This document shows positions 10,647 to 19,385 of a stretch of DNA of 64,000 bases, in pieces (the first letter of the stretch is position 1; each line of letters begins with the position of its first letter). The translations under genes were made by a program, and so were the position numbers. The notes beneath the pieces are model-generated. The model had not been told where the DNA came from. It saw only the letters and a list, made by a program, of their open reading frames with translations, and ran no database searches. Source of the DNA: Seohaeicola saemankumensis (GTDB taxonomy: Bacteria; Pseudomonadota; Alphaproteobacteria; Rhodobacterales; Rhodobacteraceae). The stretch spans positions 124,001-188,000 of the forward strand of contig NZ_JAINWI010000011.1 of the NCBI RefSeq assembly GCF_021021435.1, in the 5' to 3' direction.

Positions 10647-11267
10647 TCAGTTCTTCGCGTAGAATTCCACGACCAAGTTCGGTTCCATGATGACCGGATA
10701 GGGAACATCGCCAAGGCTGGGTGTGCGCACGAAAGTCGCGGTCAGCTTGGAATGGTCGACATCCAGATAGTCAGGGACATCACGCTCGGCCAGTTGGGTG
10801 GCTTCAAGTATCACAGCCATCTGCTTGGACTTCTGGCGGACCTCGATCACATCCCCCTCTTTCACGCGGTAGGACGGAATGTTCACACGCTGGCCGTTCA
10901 CGGTGACGTGGCCGTGGTTCACGAACTGGCGGGCTGCAAAGACGGTCGGCACGAATTTCGCACGGTAGACGACGGCGTCCAGACGGCGCTCCAGCAGACC
11001 GATCAGGTTCTCACCTGTATCGCCCTTGACCCGCTCGGCCTCGCCATAAATGCGGCGGAACTGCTTTTCGGTCAGGTCGCCATAGTAGCCCTTGAGCTTC
11101 TGCTTGGCACGCAGTTGGGTGCCGAAATCAGACAGTTTACCCTTACGGCGCTGACCGTGCTGGCCGGGGCCGTATTCGCGGCGGTTCACAGGGGATTTCG
11201 GGCGACCCCAGATATTTTCGCCCATGCGGCGGTCGATTTTGTACTTGGCAGACGTGCGTTTGGTCAC
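10647..11267 (-). CDS. rpsD: 30S ribosomal protein S4
   Basis: 206 aa, full length. Primary 16S rRNA-binding assembly protein of the small subunit. The S4 RNA-binding domain is seen in [20 protein letters not shown] followed by [21 protein letters not shown]. The start is GTG 11267, preceded by AAGGAG at good spacing. Single gene with its own terminator, outside any ribosomal operon. In many bacteria S4 represses translation of its own operon; no such structure is evident in the 180-bp leader. Confidence 0.98.
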   Translation of the reverse strand: MTKRTSAKYKIDRRMGENIWGRPKSPVNRREYGPGQHGQRRKGKLSDFGTQLRAKQKLKGYYGDLTEKQFRRIYGEAERVKGDTGENLIGLLERRLDAVVYRAKFVPTVFAARQFVNHGHVTVNGQRVNIPSYRVKEGDVIEVRQKSKQMAVILEATQLAERDVPDYLDVDHSKLTATFVRTPSLGDVPYPVIMEPNLVVEFYAKN

Positions 11268-11448
11268 GGCTGATCTCCTTCGTCAGAATGTGAAGGGCGT
11301 TGTCCTCTGGCTTGCGCCTGACAGGTCACCCCTTGCGGGGGCCACCAACACCAATGAAGCTGCGGTTATACGCGTGCCGCGACTGGAGTCAACAGGGCTT
11401 TGAGCCGTCTCTTGCCTTCTGGTGCCCTGTTCCAGCCAGCGGGCGATG

Positions 11449-12513
11449 TCAGGCGGCCTCATGCATCAGGATGGCCGCTTCCGGGGCTGTCAAAATGCGC
11501 CGGACGGAATTGCCATAGGTTTGCGGATCATATTCCAGCGCCGGGAACATGTCCAAAAGACGCGACCGGTCCGAGGCCGCAAGGCTGGTCAGGTCGGCCT
11601 GTCCGGGATGGAAGCTCTCGGTTTCGACGCCATTGGCCCACAGCACGTGATGGCATGGCAAAAGCAAATGGACATATGTCACCTCTTTGAGGGCCATATC
11701 CACGGCAATGGTTGTCCCGTTCACCAGATCGCGGGCGGCAACCAGCACCTCGTCCGTATTGAACAGCGCCCGCGCGGCATGGCCGCGCAACAGCATCCTG
11801 TGATCCGGCGAGACAATCAGTTCCTGATCCGGTCGTTCCACACCCAAAGCGCCGGGTCGGAATCGGATCGGGCGCAGCTTGGGCATCGTGAACAAGCGGG
11901 CACCGGTCATCCGACGACTGCCGACCCACTGCACCTCCTGCGCGCCGCTATCCTTGGTCTGGACGCGGTCGCCCTCGCGCAGATCCTCAACCAGACGCGG
12001 CCCCTCCGGCGTGGAAATCCATGTACCGGGCGTGAAGCAGATGACGCCGACACTTGGCGGTGAAGGCAAGCCGAGTTGCGCCATATCCATTGTGTGATGC
12101 ACCACCCACAGATCGGTATCGCGCGGCGGCAAGCGATCCATGAACATCAACAAAGGTGCAGCACCTGTGCCCACCTCGATCACCGTAACAGTAAAACTTT
12201 GCGCGCCATCCGTGACGACAAAGCCGCTTTCCTGCATCGGATTGCTGACCTCGACTGTCTGGATATCGCGCGTCTGGGTGATCGCTGCACCCACAAGCCG
12301 GCGCACCATGCGCGCCGCTCTTTTTCTCAATTCCGCTTCGCCATCCGCCTGTTCCAGCCGCAGAACGGGACTCTGAGTGTCGACCCGCACAGCATCACCA
12401 CGCCAGGACCACGACGCCCCGACATTCAATGCTTGCACTGGCGCGGCCTCAAGACCGTCCACTTCCGTCTGTGACCAGGAGATGACGAACGTGCCATGAA
12501 AGCCCGTTCCCAT
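11449..12513 (-). CDS. Hint (hedgehog/intein) domain-containing protein
   Basis: 354 aa. The C-terminal half is a Hint module: it opens at CFTPGTWISTPEGPRLVEDL, carries the block-B-like SPDHRMLLRG, and ends with the LPCHHVLWANGVETESFHPG segment. The opening Cys and the His of SPDHR are retained, so self-cleavage chemistry is conceivable. The N-terminal 180 residues are not recognised. Proteins of this layout are frequent in Rhodobacteraceae, often secreted, with unknown function. No signal peptide is obvious. It stands alone between rpsD and the LpxR-like gene. Confidence 0.8.
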   Translation of the reverse strand: MGTGFHGTFVISWSQTEVDGLEAAPVQALNVGASWSWRGDAVRVDTQSPVLRLEQADGEAELRKRAARMVRRLVGAAITQTRDIQTVEVSNPMQESGFVVTDGAQSFTVTVIEVGTGAAPLLMFMDRLPPRDTDLWVVHHTMDMAQLGLPSPPSVGVICFTPGTWISTPEGPRLVEDLREGDRVQTKDSGAQEVQWVGSRRMTGARLFTMPKLRPIRFRPGALGVERPDQELIVSPDHRMLLRGHAARALFNTDEVLVAARDLVNGTTIAVDMALKEVTYVHLLLPCHHVLWANGVETESFHPGQADLTSLAASDRSRLLDMFPALEYDPQTYGNSVRRILTAPEAAILMHEAA

Positions 12514-12718
12514 GCCTGCTCTATCTGCCTCGGTTTATTTTCGTTGGTCGTCTTTTTATGTCTCAAGGCTAACAGACTGAAGGGGGATGACAAAACCCTC
12601 TTTGCGGCACGGGGGACCGACCGTGATCAAATGGTGACATTCAAGCCACGGCTTTCAGGTCAAATAAAGTGAGCGGGATCAGCGCCCTGCAATCTTCGCG
12701 CGAATTTGTGCGCTTTTC

Positions 12719-13633
12719 TCAGAAGCTGAAATCCAGACGGACCGATCCGATCAACTGCCCTTCGCTCTGGCCTTCAAATTCCTTGCCCAGCCATGTCAGG
12801 CCATAGAACAAGGCAGTCTGCTCACCCTGCCAATGCACACCGGCACGCAACCTGCTACGGGCGTCACGCACCTCGACGCCCGAGGAGGACGGCAAAAGAT
12901 TGCTATCGGCGACCGAGGCAATATCACCGCCCAGAACAAAGCCGGTTCCCTGAAAGTCCCCAGCAATCGCGCGGTAACGCTGCCCCGAAACCGAGTCGCG
13001 CACCATCAATCCGCCGCGACCGACACCGCCGATCGTGACATCCACACCGGCACGGGCCAAAGTCTCGACACCCGCGCGGACCTCGAGAAACGGGCGAAGC
13101 TGTGTAGTGTCGGACAGATCGAAATTGCGCCCGACCTCGCCGACGAATGTGGGGTAAACCCCGTTGCCGACCTGCGCCGCGCGTGTCGCCGGTGATGCCT
13201 TGTCCACGCCCACCAGATCGTGGAAGCCGCCCTGTAAGTCGTCAAGGCGCGTCTGCGGGCCAACGACGACCAGATTCGCACCGACCGCGAATTCACTGCC
13301 AAGCCGCTCGAAATGCGTGTGAAGGCCTGCCGACAGGATACCAGCATAAGGACGATCGCCTGCCGCAGGTGTTACCAGATCGCGGGGCGCGATAATTTCC
13401 GCACCGAAACGCAGTTCCAGCAGATCACCCGGCATGTCGGGCAGCATACCGGACCATCCACGCCCCCAGACACGGCTGGACGCGATAGATCCGGTCCGCC
13501 AGCGGTCGCGCCCGTCTGCCAGATAGTCATTGCTGATCAGCCGACCATATCCGATACGCTCGCGTGCTTGCGCGGAGACATCCTGTGGCAGAATTACCAA
13601 GGCCATACAGAAAGCGACCAGATGACGGATCAT
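12719..13633 (-). CDS. LpxR-like (DUF2219) outer-membrane protein
   Basis: 304 aa from ATG 13633, which has AGGA 6 bases upstream and gives a clean signal peptide ending DVSA. Family landmarks are the NDYLADGRDRWRTGS block near the mature N-terminus and GDRPYAGIL. The C-terminus alternates polar and nonpolar residues and ends in Phe, as in outer-membrane beta-barrels. LpxR of Salmonella removes the 3'-acyloxyacyl group of lipid A with Ca2+; its catalytic Asn-Asp and Thr appear present here, but the catalytic His segment is not clearly conserved. Function should be taken as family-level only. Confidence 0.7.
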   Translation of the reverse strand: MIRHLVAFCMALVILPQDVSAQARERIGYGRLISNDYLADGRDRWRTGSIASSRVWGRGWSGMLPDMPGDLLELRFGAEIIAPRDLVTPAAGDRPYAGILSAGLHTHFERLGSEFAVGANLVVVGPQTRLDDLQGGFHDLVGVDKASPATRAAQVGNGVYPTFVGEVGRNFDLSDTTQLRPFLEVRAGVETLARAGVDVTIGGVGRGGLMVRDSVSGQRYRAIAGDFQGTGFVLGGDIASVADSNLLPSSSGVEVRDARSRLRAGVHWQGEQTALFYGLTWLGKEFEGQSEGQLIGSVRLDFSF

Positions 13634-13874
13634 GATTTGTCCTATGGAAAGCAGAATAACAGGCACGACCAATACGCGAACAGCCGATGCCATAGCCATA
13701 CGCAACCCGTAGATTCATAAAACCTGTTGCCGCAACGCAAGATTGAAGCCTACCGGCCAAAAAAAAAGCGTTGCGTTTGCTGCGCATCACCGCATCGGGC
13801 ATAATGCAGTGATCACGCAATATTTTGGAAAATAGACCTGTATTTCCCGAAAGGTTTAGGGCTAGCCAACCTGC

Positions 13875-16508
13875 ATGGACATTATCCTTGTCACCACGAT
13901 CATTGCTTCGCTTTTCCTGTTGATCGGGATTGCCGAGCCTTTGGCGGCAAGGTTGCGCCTGCCCTATAGCGTGATCCTTGCCTTGCTGGGCATTCTGGTC
14001 GCCGCCGGAGCCTCGTTTTTTCTGCGGACCGAGCTGACCGACGCGCTGAACCCCGCCGCCGAAGCGATACTGGCGCTGCCGATCCGGTCGAACGTCTTTC
14101 TTTACGTTTTTCTGCCGACACTTCTGTTTCAGGTGACACTGGTGATGGACCTGCGCCGTATGATCGACGACTGGGTGCCGATTCTGGTGCTGGCGGTCGT
14201 GGCGGTCATCGTCGCAACGCTGGTGATCGGCTATGCACTGTCTTGGACCAGTGCGTTACCCTTGGCGGCTTGTCTGCTGATCGGGGCCATCGTGTCGACC
14301 ACCGACCCTTCGGCTGTGGTCAGTATCTTCCGCTCGATCTCGGCCCCCAAGCGGCTGGCCCGTATCATCGAGGGGGAAAGCCTGCTGAACGACGCTGCCG
14401 CAATTGCGCTGTTCGGCCTGTTCATGAGCTTTGTGATGGCAGGCGTGCCCGATCCGACCCTGCAGGGCGCATTGGCACAGTTCCCGCTGCTGATTGTCGG
14501 CGGCCTTTTGGTCGGCTGGATCATGGCGCGGGCGGCGCTTTGGTTGATGATACTGGTCTCGCTGCATGATCTGGCCGTTGTGTCCATCTCGGTGGCGCTT
14601 CCCTATCTGTCCTATGTCGCGGCGGAACAGATGTTCGGCGCATCCGGTGTGATCGCAACTGTTGCAGCGGGCCTGACCCTTAACCTGCTGGGGCCAGGAC
14701 GTCTGCAACCCGGCACCTGGGCCAACCTGCGCGAGGTCTGGGGGCTACTGGCGCATTGGGCAGGGGCGTTGATCTTTATTCTGGCCGCCCTGCTGATCCC
14801 GCGCCTGCTGGACGAGGTACGCCTGTCCGATATCGGGCTGGTCGTTGTGGTGATCCTTGCCGCGATCGCGGCAAGGGTGATCATCCTGTTCGGTTTGATG
14901 CCGGTTCTGTCGCGGCTGCGCCTTTCGCCTGTTGTCGAACGCCCCTACCGCGTCGCGATTCTATGGGGCGGTTTGCGTGGCGCGGTCACATTGGCGCTGG
15001 CGCTGGCGGTCACCGAAAGCTTTCGCATCCCTGTCGAGGTGAAGCGTGTGGTGGGTATTCTGGCCACCGGTTTCACGCTGTTCACGTTGCTGGTGCAGGG
15101 GACAACCCTGCGACTGGTGATCCGTCGGCTGGGGCTTGACCGACTGTCAGCGCTGGATCTGGCCCTGTCCAATCAGGTGATCGCCGTTGCATTGCAAAAG
15201 GTCCGCGAGGAAGTAGCGACCACAACTGAAAGCTACGAACTGACACGCGAAACCGTCCGCTCCGAGGCCAAACGTTTTGGCGGTCGTCTTGATCGCGCCG
15301 TCAAAGCCGCCGAGGAAGGCGACGAGATTTCCGACAAGAACCGCATCACGCTGGGCCTGATCGCCCTGTCAGGTGCCGAGCGCGAGCTGATTCTGGCGCG
15401 CTTTCGCGAGCGCGCCATTTCATCGCGCCTGTCGGATCGTATCCTCAGTGACGCGGACCGTCTGATCGAAGCAGCCCGTAGCGATGGGCGCACGGGCTAT
15501 CAGCGCGCAGCCAAGCGCAGCCTTGGAAACGGGCCGGGCTTCCGCTTTGCCGTTGGCCTTCACAACCGGCTGCGCCTGTCTGGCCCGTTGGGGCGTTTGA
15601 CAGCTGACCGGTTCGAAGTGTTGCTGACCCAGCGCCTGATCCTGCGCGATCTGCACGGCTTTATCGACACGCGCATCCGGCGTATCCACGGTCGCCGCGT
15701 GGCGGACGTGCTGCACGAGTTGTTGGATCGTCGGCTTGAATTGGTGGAGCAGGGTCTGGACGGCATGCGCCTGCAATATCCGGGCTATGCCGAAGAACTT
15801 GAGCGCCGATTCATCCGCCGCACCGCTTTGCGGCTGGAAGAGCATGAATATGATACGATGCGGAATGACGGTCTGATCGGCTCGGAATTGCATGTCGCGT
15901 TGATTCAGGACGTCGCGGCGCGGCGCAAAAAGGCCGACGAGCGCCCGACACTGGACCTTGCGGTACAAAAATCCGATCTGGTACGCCAGTTCCCGCTATT
16001 CTCGGGTCTGGACGAGGCAACCTTGCGCGGACTGAGCAAGGCGCTGGTGACCCGCTATGTCGGCGCGGGCGAGAAAATCATCCGCCGCGACACACCCGCG
16101 CGCAACGTGCATTTCATCGCCTCCGGCGCTGTCGAATTGCAGGCCGCAGGCCAGACATGGCGTCTGGGGCGCGGCGAGATGTTCGGGCAGATGGCGATTC
16201 TGATGCAAAAGCCGCGCCGGACCGAGGTGACAGCCATCGCCCCCTCCAGCCTGCTGATGCTCGACGAGGCGCGGTTCCGTCGCCTTTTGAAGCGCAGCAA
16301 GCTTTTGCAGCGTGCAGTGATCGACAGCGCCACGCGGCGCGGTCTTGATCCGGTGCAAATCCTTGGCGAGGTCGGGGTAAGCATCGAGGTCACAGCCCCA
16401 CCGGTCGGGACCGGAACGCAAGGGGTTAATCAGACCGGTTTCGCAAAGGAACCGACAGAGGACACAGCGGCTGCACATCCCGACAACCGCAGGTCCGACA
16501 CAGTTTAG
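13875..16508 (+). CDS. NhaP-type cation:proton antiporter with cyclic-nucleotide-binding-like C-terminus
   Basis: 877 aa. Residues 1-420 form a CPA1 sodium/proton antiporter with about 12 membrane helices; key motifs are STTDPSAVVS and EGESLLNDAAA, which contains the ND ion-binding pair. A long cytoplasmic, charged helical region (about 430-690) follows. Residues about 695-815 are a cyclic-nucleotide-binding-type beta barrel (LFSGLDEATLRGL, then GEMFGQMAILMQKPRRTEV). The phosphate-binding Arg is present in PRRTEV, but the Glu of the usual FGE triplet is Gln. The layout resembles plant SOS1 and sperm NHE more than short bacterial NhaP. Monocistronic; no strong ribosome site before the ATG. Confidence 0.88.
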   Translation: MDIILVTTIIASLFLLIGIAEPLAARLRLPYSVILALLGILVAAGASFFLRTELTDALNPAAEAILALPIRSNVFLYVFLPTLLFQVTLVMDLRRMIDDWVPILVLAVVAVIVATLVIGYALSWTSALPLAACLLIGAIVSTTDPSAVVSIFRSISAPKRLARIIEGESLLNDAAAIALFGLFMSFVMAGVPDPTLQGALAQFPLLIVGGLLVGWIMARAALWLMILVSLHDLAVVSISVALPYLSYVAAEQMFGASGVIATVAAGLTLNLLGPGRLQPGTWANLREVWGLLAHWAGALIFILAALLIPRLLDEVRLSDIGLVVVVILAAIAARVIILFGLMPVLSRLRLSPVVERPYRVAILWGGLRGAVTLALALAVTESFRIPVEVKRVVGILATGFTLFTLLVQGTTLRLVIRRLGLDRLSALDLALSNQVIAVALQKVREEVATTTESYELTRETVRSEAKRFGGRLDRAVKAAEEGDEISDKNRITLGLIALSGAERELILARFRERAISSRLSDRILSDADRLIEAARSDGRTGYQRAAKRSLGNGPGFRFAVGLHNRLRLSGPLGRLTADRFEVLLTQRLILRDLHGFIDTRIRRIHGRRVADVLHELLDRRLELVEQGLDGMRLQYPGYAEELERRFIRRTALRLEEHEYDTMRNDGLIGSELHVALIQDVAARRKKADERPTLDLAVQKSDLVRQFPLFSGLDEATLRGLSKALVTRYVGAGEKIIRRDTPARNVHFIASGAVELQAAGQTWRLGRGEMFGQMAILMQKPRRTEVTAIAPSSLLMLDEARFRRLLKRSKLLQRAVIDSATRRGLDPVQILGEVGVSIEVTAPPVGTGTQGVNQTGFAKEPTEDTAAAHPDNRRSDTV

Positions 16509-16522
16509 AATCGTTCCAAACC

Positions 16523-16551
16523 TTGACACCAAGCCTTGGCGGGCGCATATC
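16523..16551 (+). promoter_or_regulatory. Sigma-70-type promoter of nfu
   Basis: A perfect TTGACA at 16523-16528, a 17-bp spacer and CATATC at 16546-16551. Transcription would begin near 16558, which excludes the ATG at 16552 and supports the later start at 16582 for nfu. Sequence-only prediction; the -10 box is weak. Confidence 0.45.
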
Positions 16552-16581
16552 ATGGGGCAAGCCATGAAAGGTCTATCTGCG

Positions 16582-17145
16582 ATGTTTATTCAAACCGAAT
16601 CCACGCCGAACCCGGCAACGCTGAAGTTCCTGCCCGGCCAGACCGTGCTGGAAATGGGCACGGCCGATTTTCCCAGTGCTGACGGGGCATCGACCTCGCC
16701 ACTGGCCACGCGGCTTTTTGCTGTCGATGGCGTTTCGGGGGTGTTTTTCGGCACCGATTTCGTCACCGTAACCAAGACCGCGGAAACCGAATGGGATCAT
16801 ATCAAGCCAGCCCTGCTGGGTGCGATCATGGAGCATTTCCAGTCGGGGCAACCGGTCATGGGCGCTGGTGCCAAAGCCGTGTCGGGCCACGCAGATCATG
16901 AGGGTCCAGATTCGGTTATTGTCGGTCAGATCAAGGAATTGCTGGATACGCGTGTGCGGCCGGCCGTAGCGCAGGATGGTGGCGATATCACGTTCCACGG
17001 CTTTGACCGTGGCGTTGTCTATCTGCATATGCAAGGTGCCTGTGCGGGTTGCCCGTCATCCACATTGACGCTGAAAATGGGAATCGAGAACCTGTTGCGC
17101 CACTATATCCCCGAAGTGACCGAAGTGCGGCCCGTCGCTGTCTGA
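16582..17145 (+). CDS. NifU-family Fe-S scaffold/carrier protein (Nfu)
   Basis: 187 aa. The N-terminal Nfu domain starts MFIQTESTPNPATLKFLPG, the usual start of alphaproteobacterial and mitochondrial NFU1. The C-terminal NifU-like domain has the cluster-ligating CxxC in GACAGCPSS around residue 155. It delivers 4Fe-4S clusters to target apoproteins in the cytosol. The start at 16582 fits family length and lies downstream of a promoter-like sequence; ATGs at 16564 and 16552 are alternatives. Upstream of tsaB by 25 bp, same strand. Confidence 0.93.
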   Translation: MFIQTESTPNPATLKFLPGQTVLEMGTADFPSADGASTSPLATRLFAVDGVSGVFFGTDFVTVTKTAETEWDHIKPALLGAIMEHFQSGQPVMGAGAKAVSGHADHEGPDSVIVGQIKELLDTRVRPAVAQDGGDITFHGFDRGVVYLHMQGACAGCPSSTLTLKMGIENLLRHYIPEVTEVRPVAV

Positions 17146-17170
17146 GTCAAACACAGACCAAGAGGCTGAT

Positions 17171-17788
17171 GTGACGTCCCAAACCCCTGTTATTCTTGCT
17201 TTTGATACATCGGCCGCGCATTGCGCGGCCGCTTTGCTGCGTGGCACCGATGTCGTCGCGGCCGCGTCTGAAGAGATGGGACGTGGTCAGGCAGAGCGGC
17301 TGATGCCGTTGCTGGACGAGGTGGTGAAAAACGCGGGTTTAGACTGGTCCGATCTGACCGCCATCGCCGTAGGGATCGGGCCGGGCAACTTTACCGGCAT
17401 CCGCATCTCCGTCTCGGCGGCGCGCGGGCTAGCACTGGCGCTGAACATTCCGGCGGTCGGGGTCAGCACCTTCGACGCGATATCGGCCAGTGCGACGCTG
17501 GCGCATCTGGCCGTTGTGCCTGCACCGCAAGACAAGGTCTATATTGCGCCCGTCGGGTCAGGACCCTCCCTGACCAGCATGGGCGAGGCCCATGATTTCG
17601 GCCTGCCACTCGCCCTGCCCCCGGCGCCCGCCGATCTGGTTGTCGCGATGGCAGGCGTTGCCCACAGGCGCATTCTGGCGGGCGTACCGCTAAGCGCGCC
17701 TGCTCCGCTCTACATACGTGCAGCAGATGCCGCGCCAGCGCGGGACGCGGCGCCCGTCATGTTGCCCGACGATGACGACGGACAGTGA
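17171..17788 (+). CDS. tsaB: tRNA threonylcarbamoyladenosine biosynthesis protein TsaB
   Basis: 205 aa from GTG 17171 with AGAGG just upstream. ASKHA-fold partner that activates TsaD in forming t6A37 on ANN-decoding tRNAs. Typical motifs are ILAFDTSAAHCAAALL at the N-terminus, QAERLMPLLDEVV, and GIGPGNFTGIRISVSAARGLA. The metal-binding HxxxH of TsaD is absent, as expected. It overlaps rimI by 17 bp; tsaB-rimI pairing is common in bacteria. Confidence 0.95.
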   Translation: MTSQTPVILAFDTSAAHCAAALLRGTDVVAAASEEMGRGQAERLMPLLDEVVKNAGLDWSDLTAIAVGIGPGNFTGIRISVSAARGLALALNIPAVGVSTFDAISASATLAHLAVVPAPQDKVYIAPVGSGPSLTSMGEAHDFGLPLALPPAPADLVVAMAGVAHRRILAGVPLSAPAPLYIRAADAAPARDAAPVMLPDDDDGQ

Positions 17789-18215
17789 CGGCCACATGCC
17801 CCCCGATGCGGACACCATGGCGCGCGTCCATGCAGCGGCCTATGTGCTTGACCGACCTTGGACCCTTGCGGAATTCAGTCAGCTTGTCCAAAGCCCGCAT
17901 GTCCTGAGACTGGGCGATTCACGCGCCTTTGTTCTGGCCCGCATCATCGCCGGCGAAGCCGAAATTCTAACCATCGCCACCCATCCCGACCACCGCCGGA
18001 ACGGGCTTGCGCTGCGCCTGCTGGAGCAGTTTCACGATTTGGCGCGCAACCGTGGCGCCACCACCGCTTTTCTGGAGGTTGCTGCGGACAATCACGCAGC
18101 GCTCACCCTCTATCAAGGCCGCGGATACAAACAGGTCGGGACGCGCCGCGGCTATTACGAGCGCCCCCGCGGACCCGCCGCCGATGCGTTGATCATGCAG
18201 CGCCCGCTGACCTGA
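17772..18215 (+). CDS. rimI: Ribosomal protein S18-alanine N-acetyltransferase (GNAT)
   Basis: 147 aa GNAT enzyme. Acetyl-CoA-binding motif A is visible in TIATHPDHRRNGLALRLLEQ, and the C-terminal motif B in NHAALTLYQGRGYKQVGTRRGYYE, very typical of RimI. The chosen ATG at 17772 lies inside the tsaB 3' end; a second in-frame Met (GHMPPD) is 7 residues later. Identity rests on tsaB linkage plus the RimI-like C-terminus; substrate is inferred. Confidence 0.88.
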   Translation: MTTDSDGHMPPDADTMARVHAAAYVLDRPWTLAEFSQLVQSPHVLRLGDSRAFVLARIIAGEAEILTIATHPDHRRNGLALRLLEQFHDLARNRGATTAFLEVAADNHAALTLYQGRGYKQVGTRRGYYERPRGPAADALIMQRPLT

Positions 18216-18388
18216 CGTCAGGCCGTGCAGCGGCTTCATTTCCGCGTCAACGGCTCTGTTCAGGACCAGTTTACTGTTGACCGCCCCACTCTGCTGCGGC
18301 CTAAATCGCGTAGGACCTCAACAATCCGACCATTTGACGGGGTGCGACCTCAACCAGCACCGCCGCTGCCAATAACTGGGAGACCAAG

Positions 18389-19384
18389 ATGAACCTCAAA
18401 CAGACATTCCTCGGAGCCGTGGCCGCAACAGCCCTTACAGCGGGCGCAAGCTTTGCCGAGCCGGCACTGATTTTCGATCTTGGCGGCAAGTTCGACAAAA
18501 GCTTCAACGAAGCCGCGTTCAACGGCGCACAGCGTTGGGCAGAAGAAACCGGCGGCACCTATCTGGAAACCGTGATGCAATCCGAAGCGCAGCGCGAACA
18601 GGCCCTGCGCCGTTTCGCCGAGGCAGGCGCCAACCCGATCGTGACCACCGGTTTCGCCATGAGCGATCCTATCGCACAGGTCGCACCCGACTATCCGGAC
18701 ACCAAATTCGTGACCATCGACGGCTATGTCGACGCGCCCAACGTCAAGGTGATCGGCTTTACCGAACATGAAGGTTCCTATCTGGTAGGCATGATGGCCG
18801 CGATGGCATCGCAGTCCGGCACTGTGGGCTTCATCGGCGGAATGGACGTCCCGCTGATCCGCAAATTCGCCTGCGGCTATGCCCAGGGCGTCAAAGCTGT
18901 CAGCGAAGACATCAACATCATCGCCAACATGACAGGCACCACGCCTTCCGCGTGGAACGATCCGGTCAAAGGGTCCGAACTGACCCTGTCCCAGATCAGC
19001 CAGGGCGCGGATGTCGTCTATGCCGCTGCGGGTGGCACGGGCGTTGGCGTTCTGCAGACTGCCGCAGACGAAGGCATCCTGTCGATCGGCGTGGACAGCA
19101 ACCAGAACCACCTGCATCCGGGCAAGGTTCTGACATCCATGCTCAAGCGCGTTGATGTGGCTGTCTACAACGTGATGATGGCCGGTGCCGATCTGGAGCC
19201 GGGCATCGAAGTTCTTGATCTGGCAGCAGAAGGCGTGGGCTATGCGCTGGACGAAAACAACGAGGCACTTGTGACACCCGAGATGAAAGCCGCCGTGGAC
19301 GATGCACGCGCCAAGATCATCGCGGGCGAGATCTCGGTGCATGACTACTCTTCGGATGACAGCTGCCCGGTTTTAACCTTCTGA
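18389..19384 (+). CDS. BMP-family ABC transporter substrate-binding protein
   Basis: 331 aa. A signal peptide ends near GASFA without a lipobox, so it is a soluble periplasmic binding protein. The body is PnrA/BmpA-like: IFDLGGKFDKSFNEAAFNGA, TIDGYVDAPNVKVIGFTEHEGSYLVGMMA and GVDSNQNHLHPGKVLTSMLK. Known members bind purine nucleosides. It is followed by an ATPase and two permeases in one operon (1-bp gap, then TGATG overlaps). Nucleoside uptake is the best inference; deoD about 16 kb away could use the product. The 173 bp upstream show no riboswitch I can support. Confidence 0.92.
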   Translation: MNLKQTFLGAVAATALTAGASFAEPALIFDLGGKFDKSFNEAAFNGAQRWAEETGGTYLETVMQSEAQREQALRRFAEAGANPIVTTGFAMSDPIAQVAPDYPDTKFVTIDGYVDAPNVKVIGFTEHEGSYLVGMMAAMASQSGTVGFIGGMDVPLIRKFACGYAQGVKAVSEDINIIANMTGTTPSAWNDPVKGSELTLSQISQGADVVYAAAGGTGVGVLQTAADEGILSIGVDSNQNHLHPGKVLTSMLKRVDVAVYNVMMAGADLEPGIEVLDLAAEGVGYALDENNEALVTPEMKAAVDDARAKIIAGEISVHDYSSDDSCPVLTF

Positions 19385-19385
19385 T

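Noticed and set aside
13809-13816. GTGATCAC upstream of the antiporter
   Set aside because: Flanks are GCA/GCA rather than the TTT/AAA type and there is no second site 21 bp away; likely chance.
18216-18388. Purine-type riboswitch before the BMP importer
   Set aside because: Looked for conserved purine-aptamer loops and a P1 stem; none could be supported.
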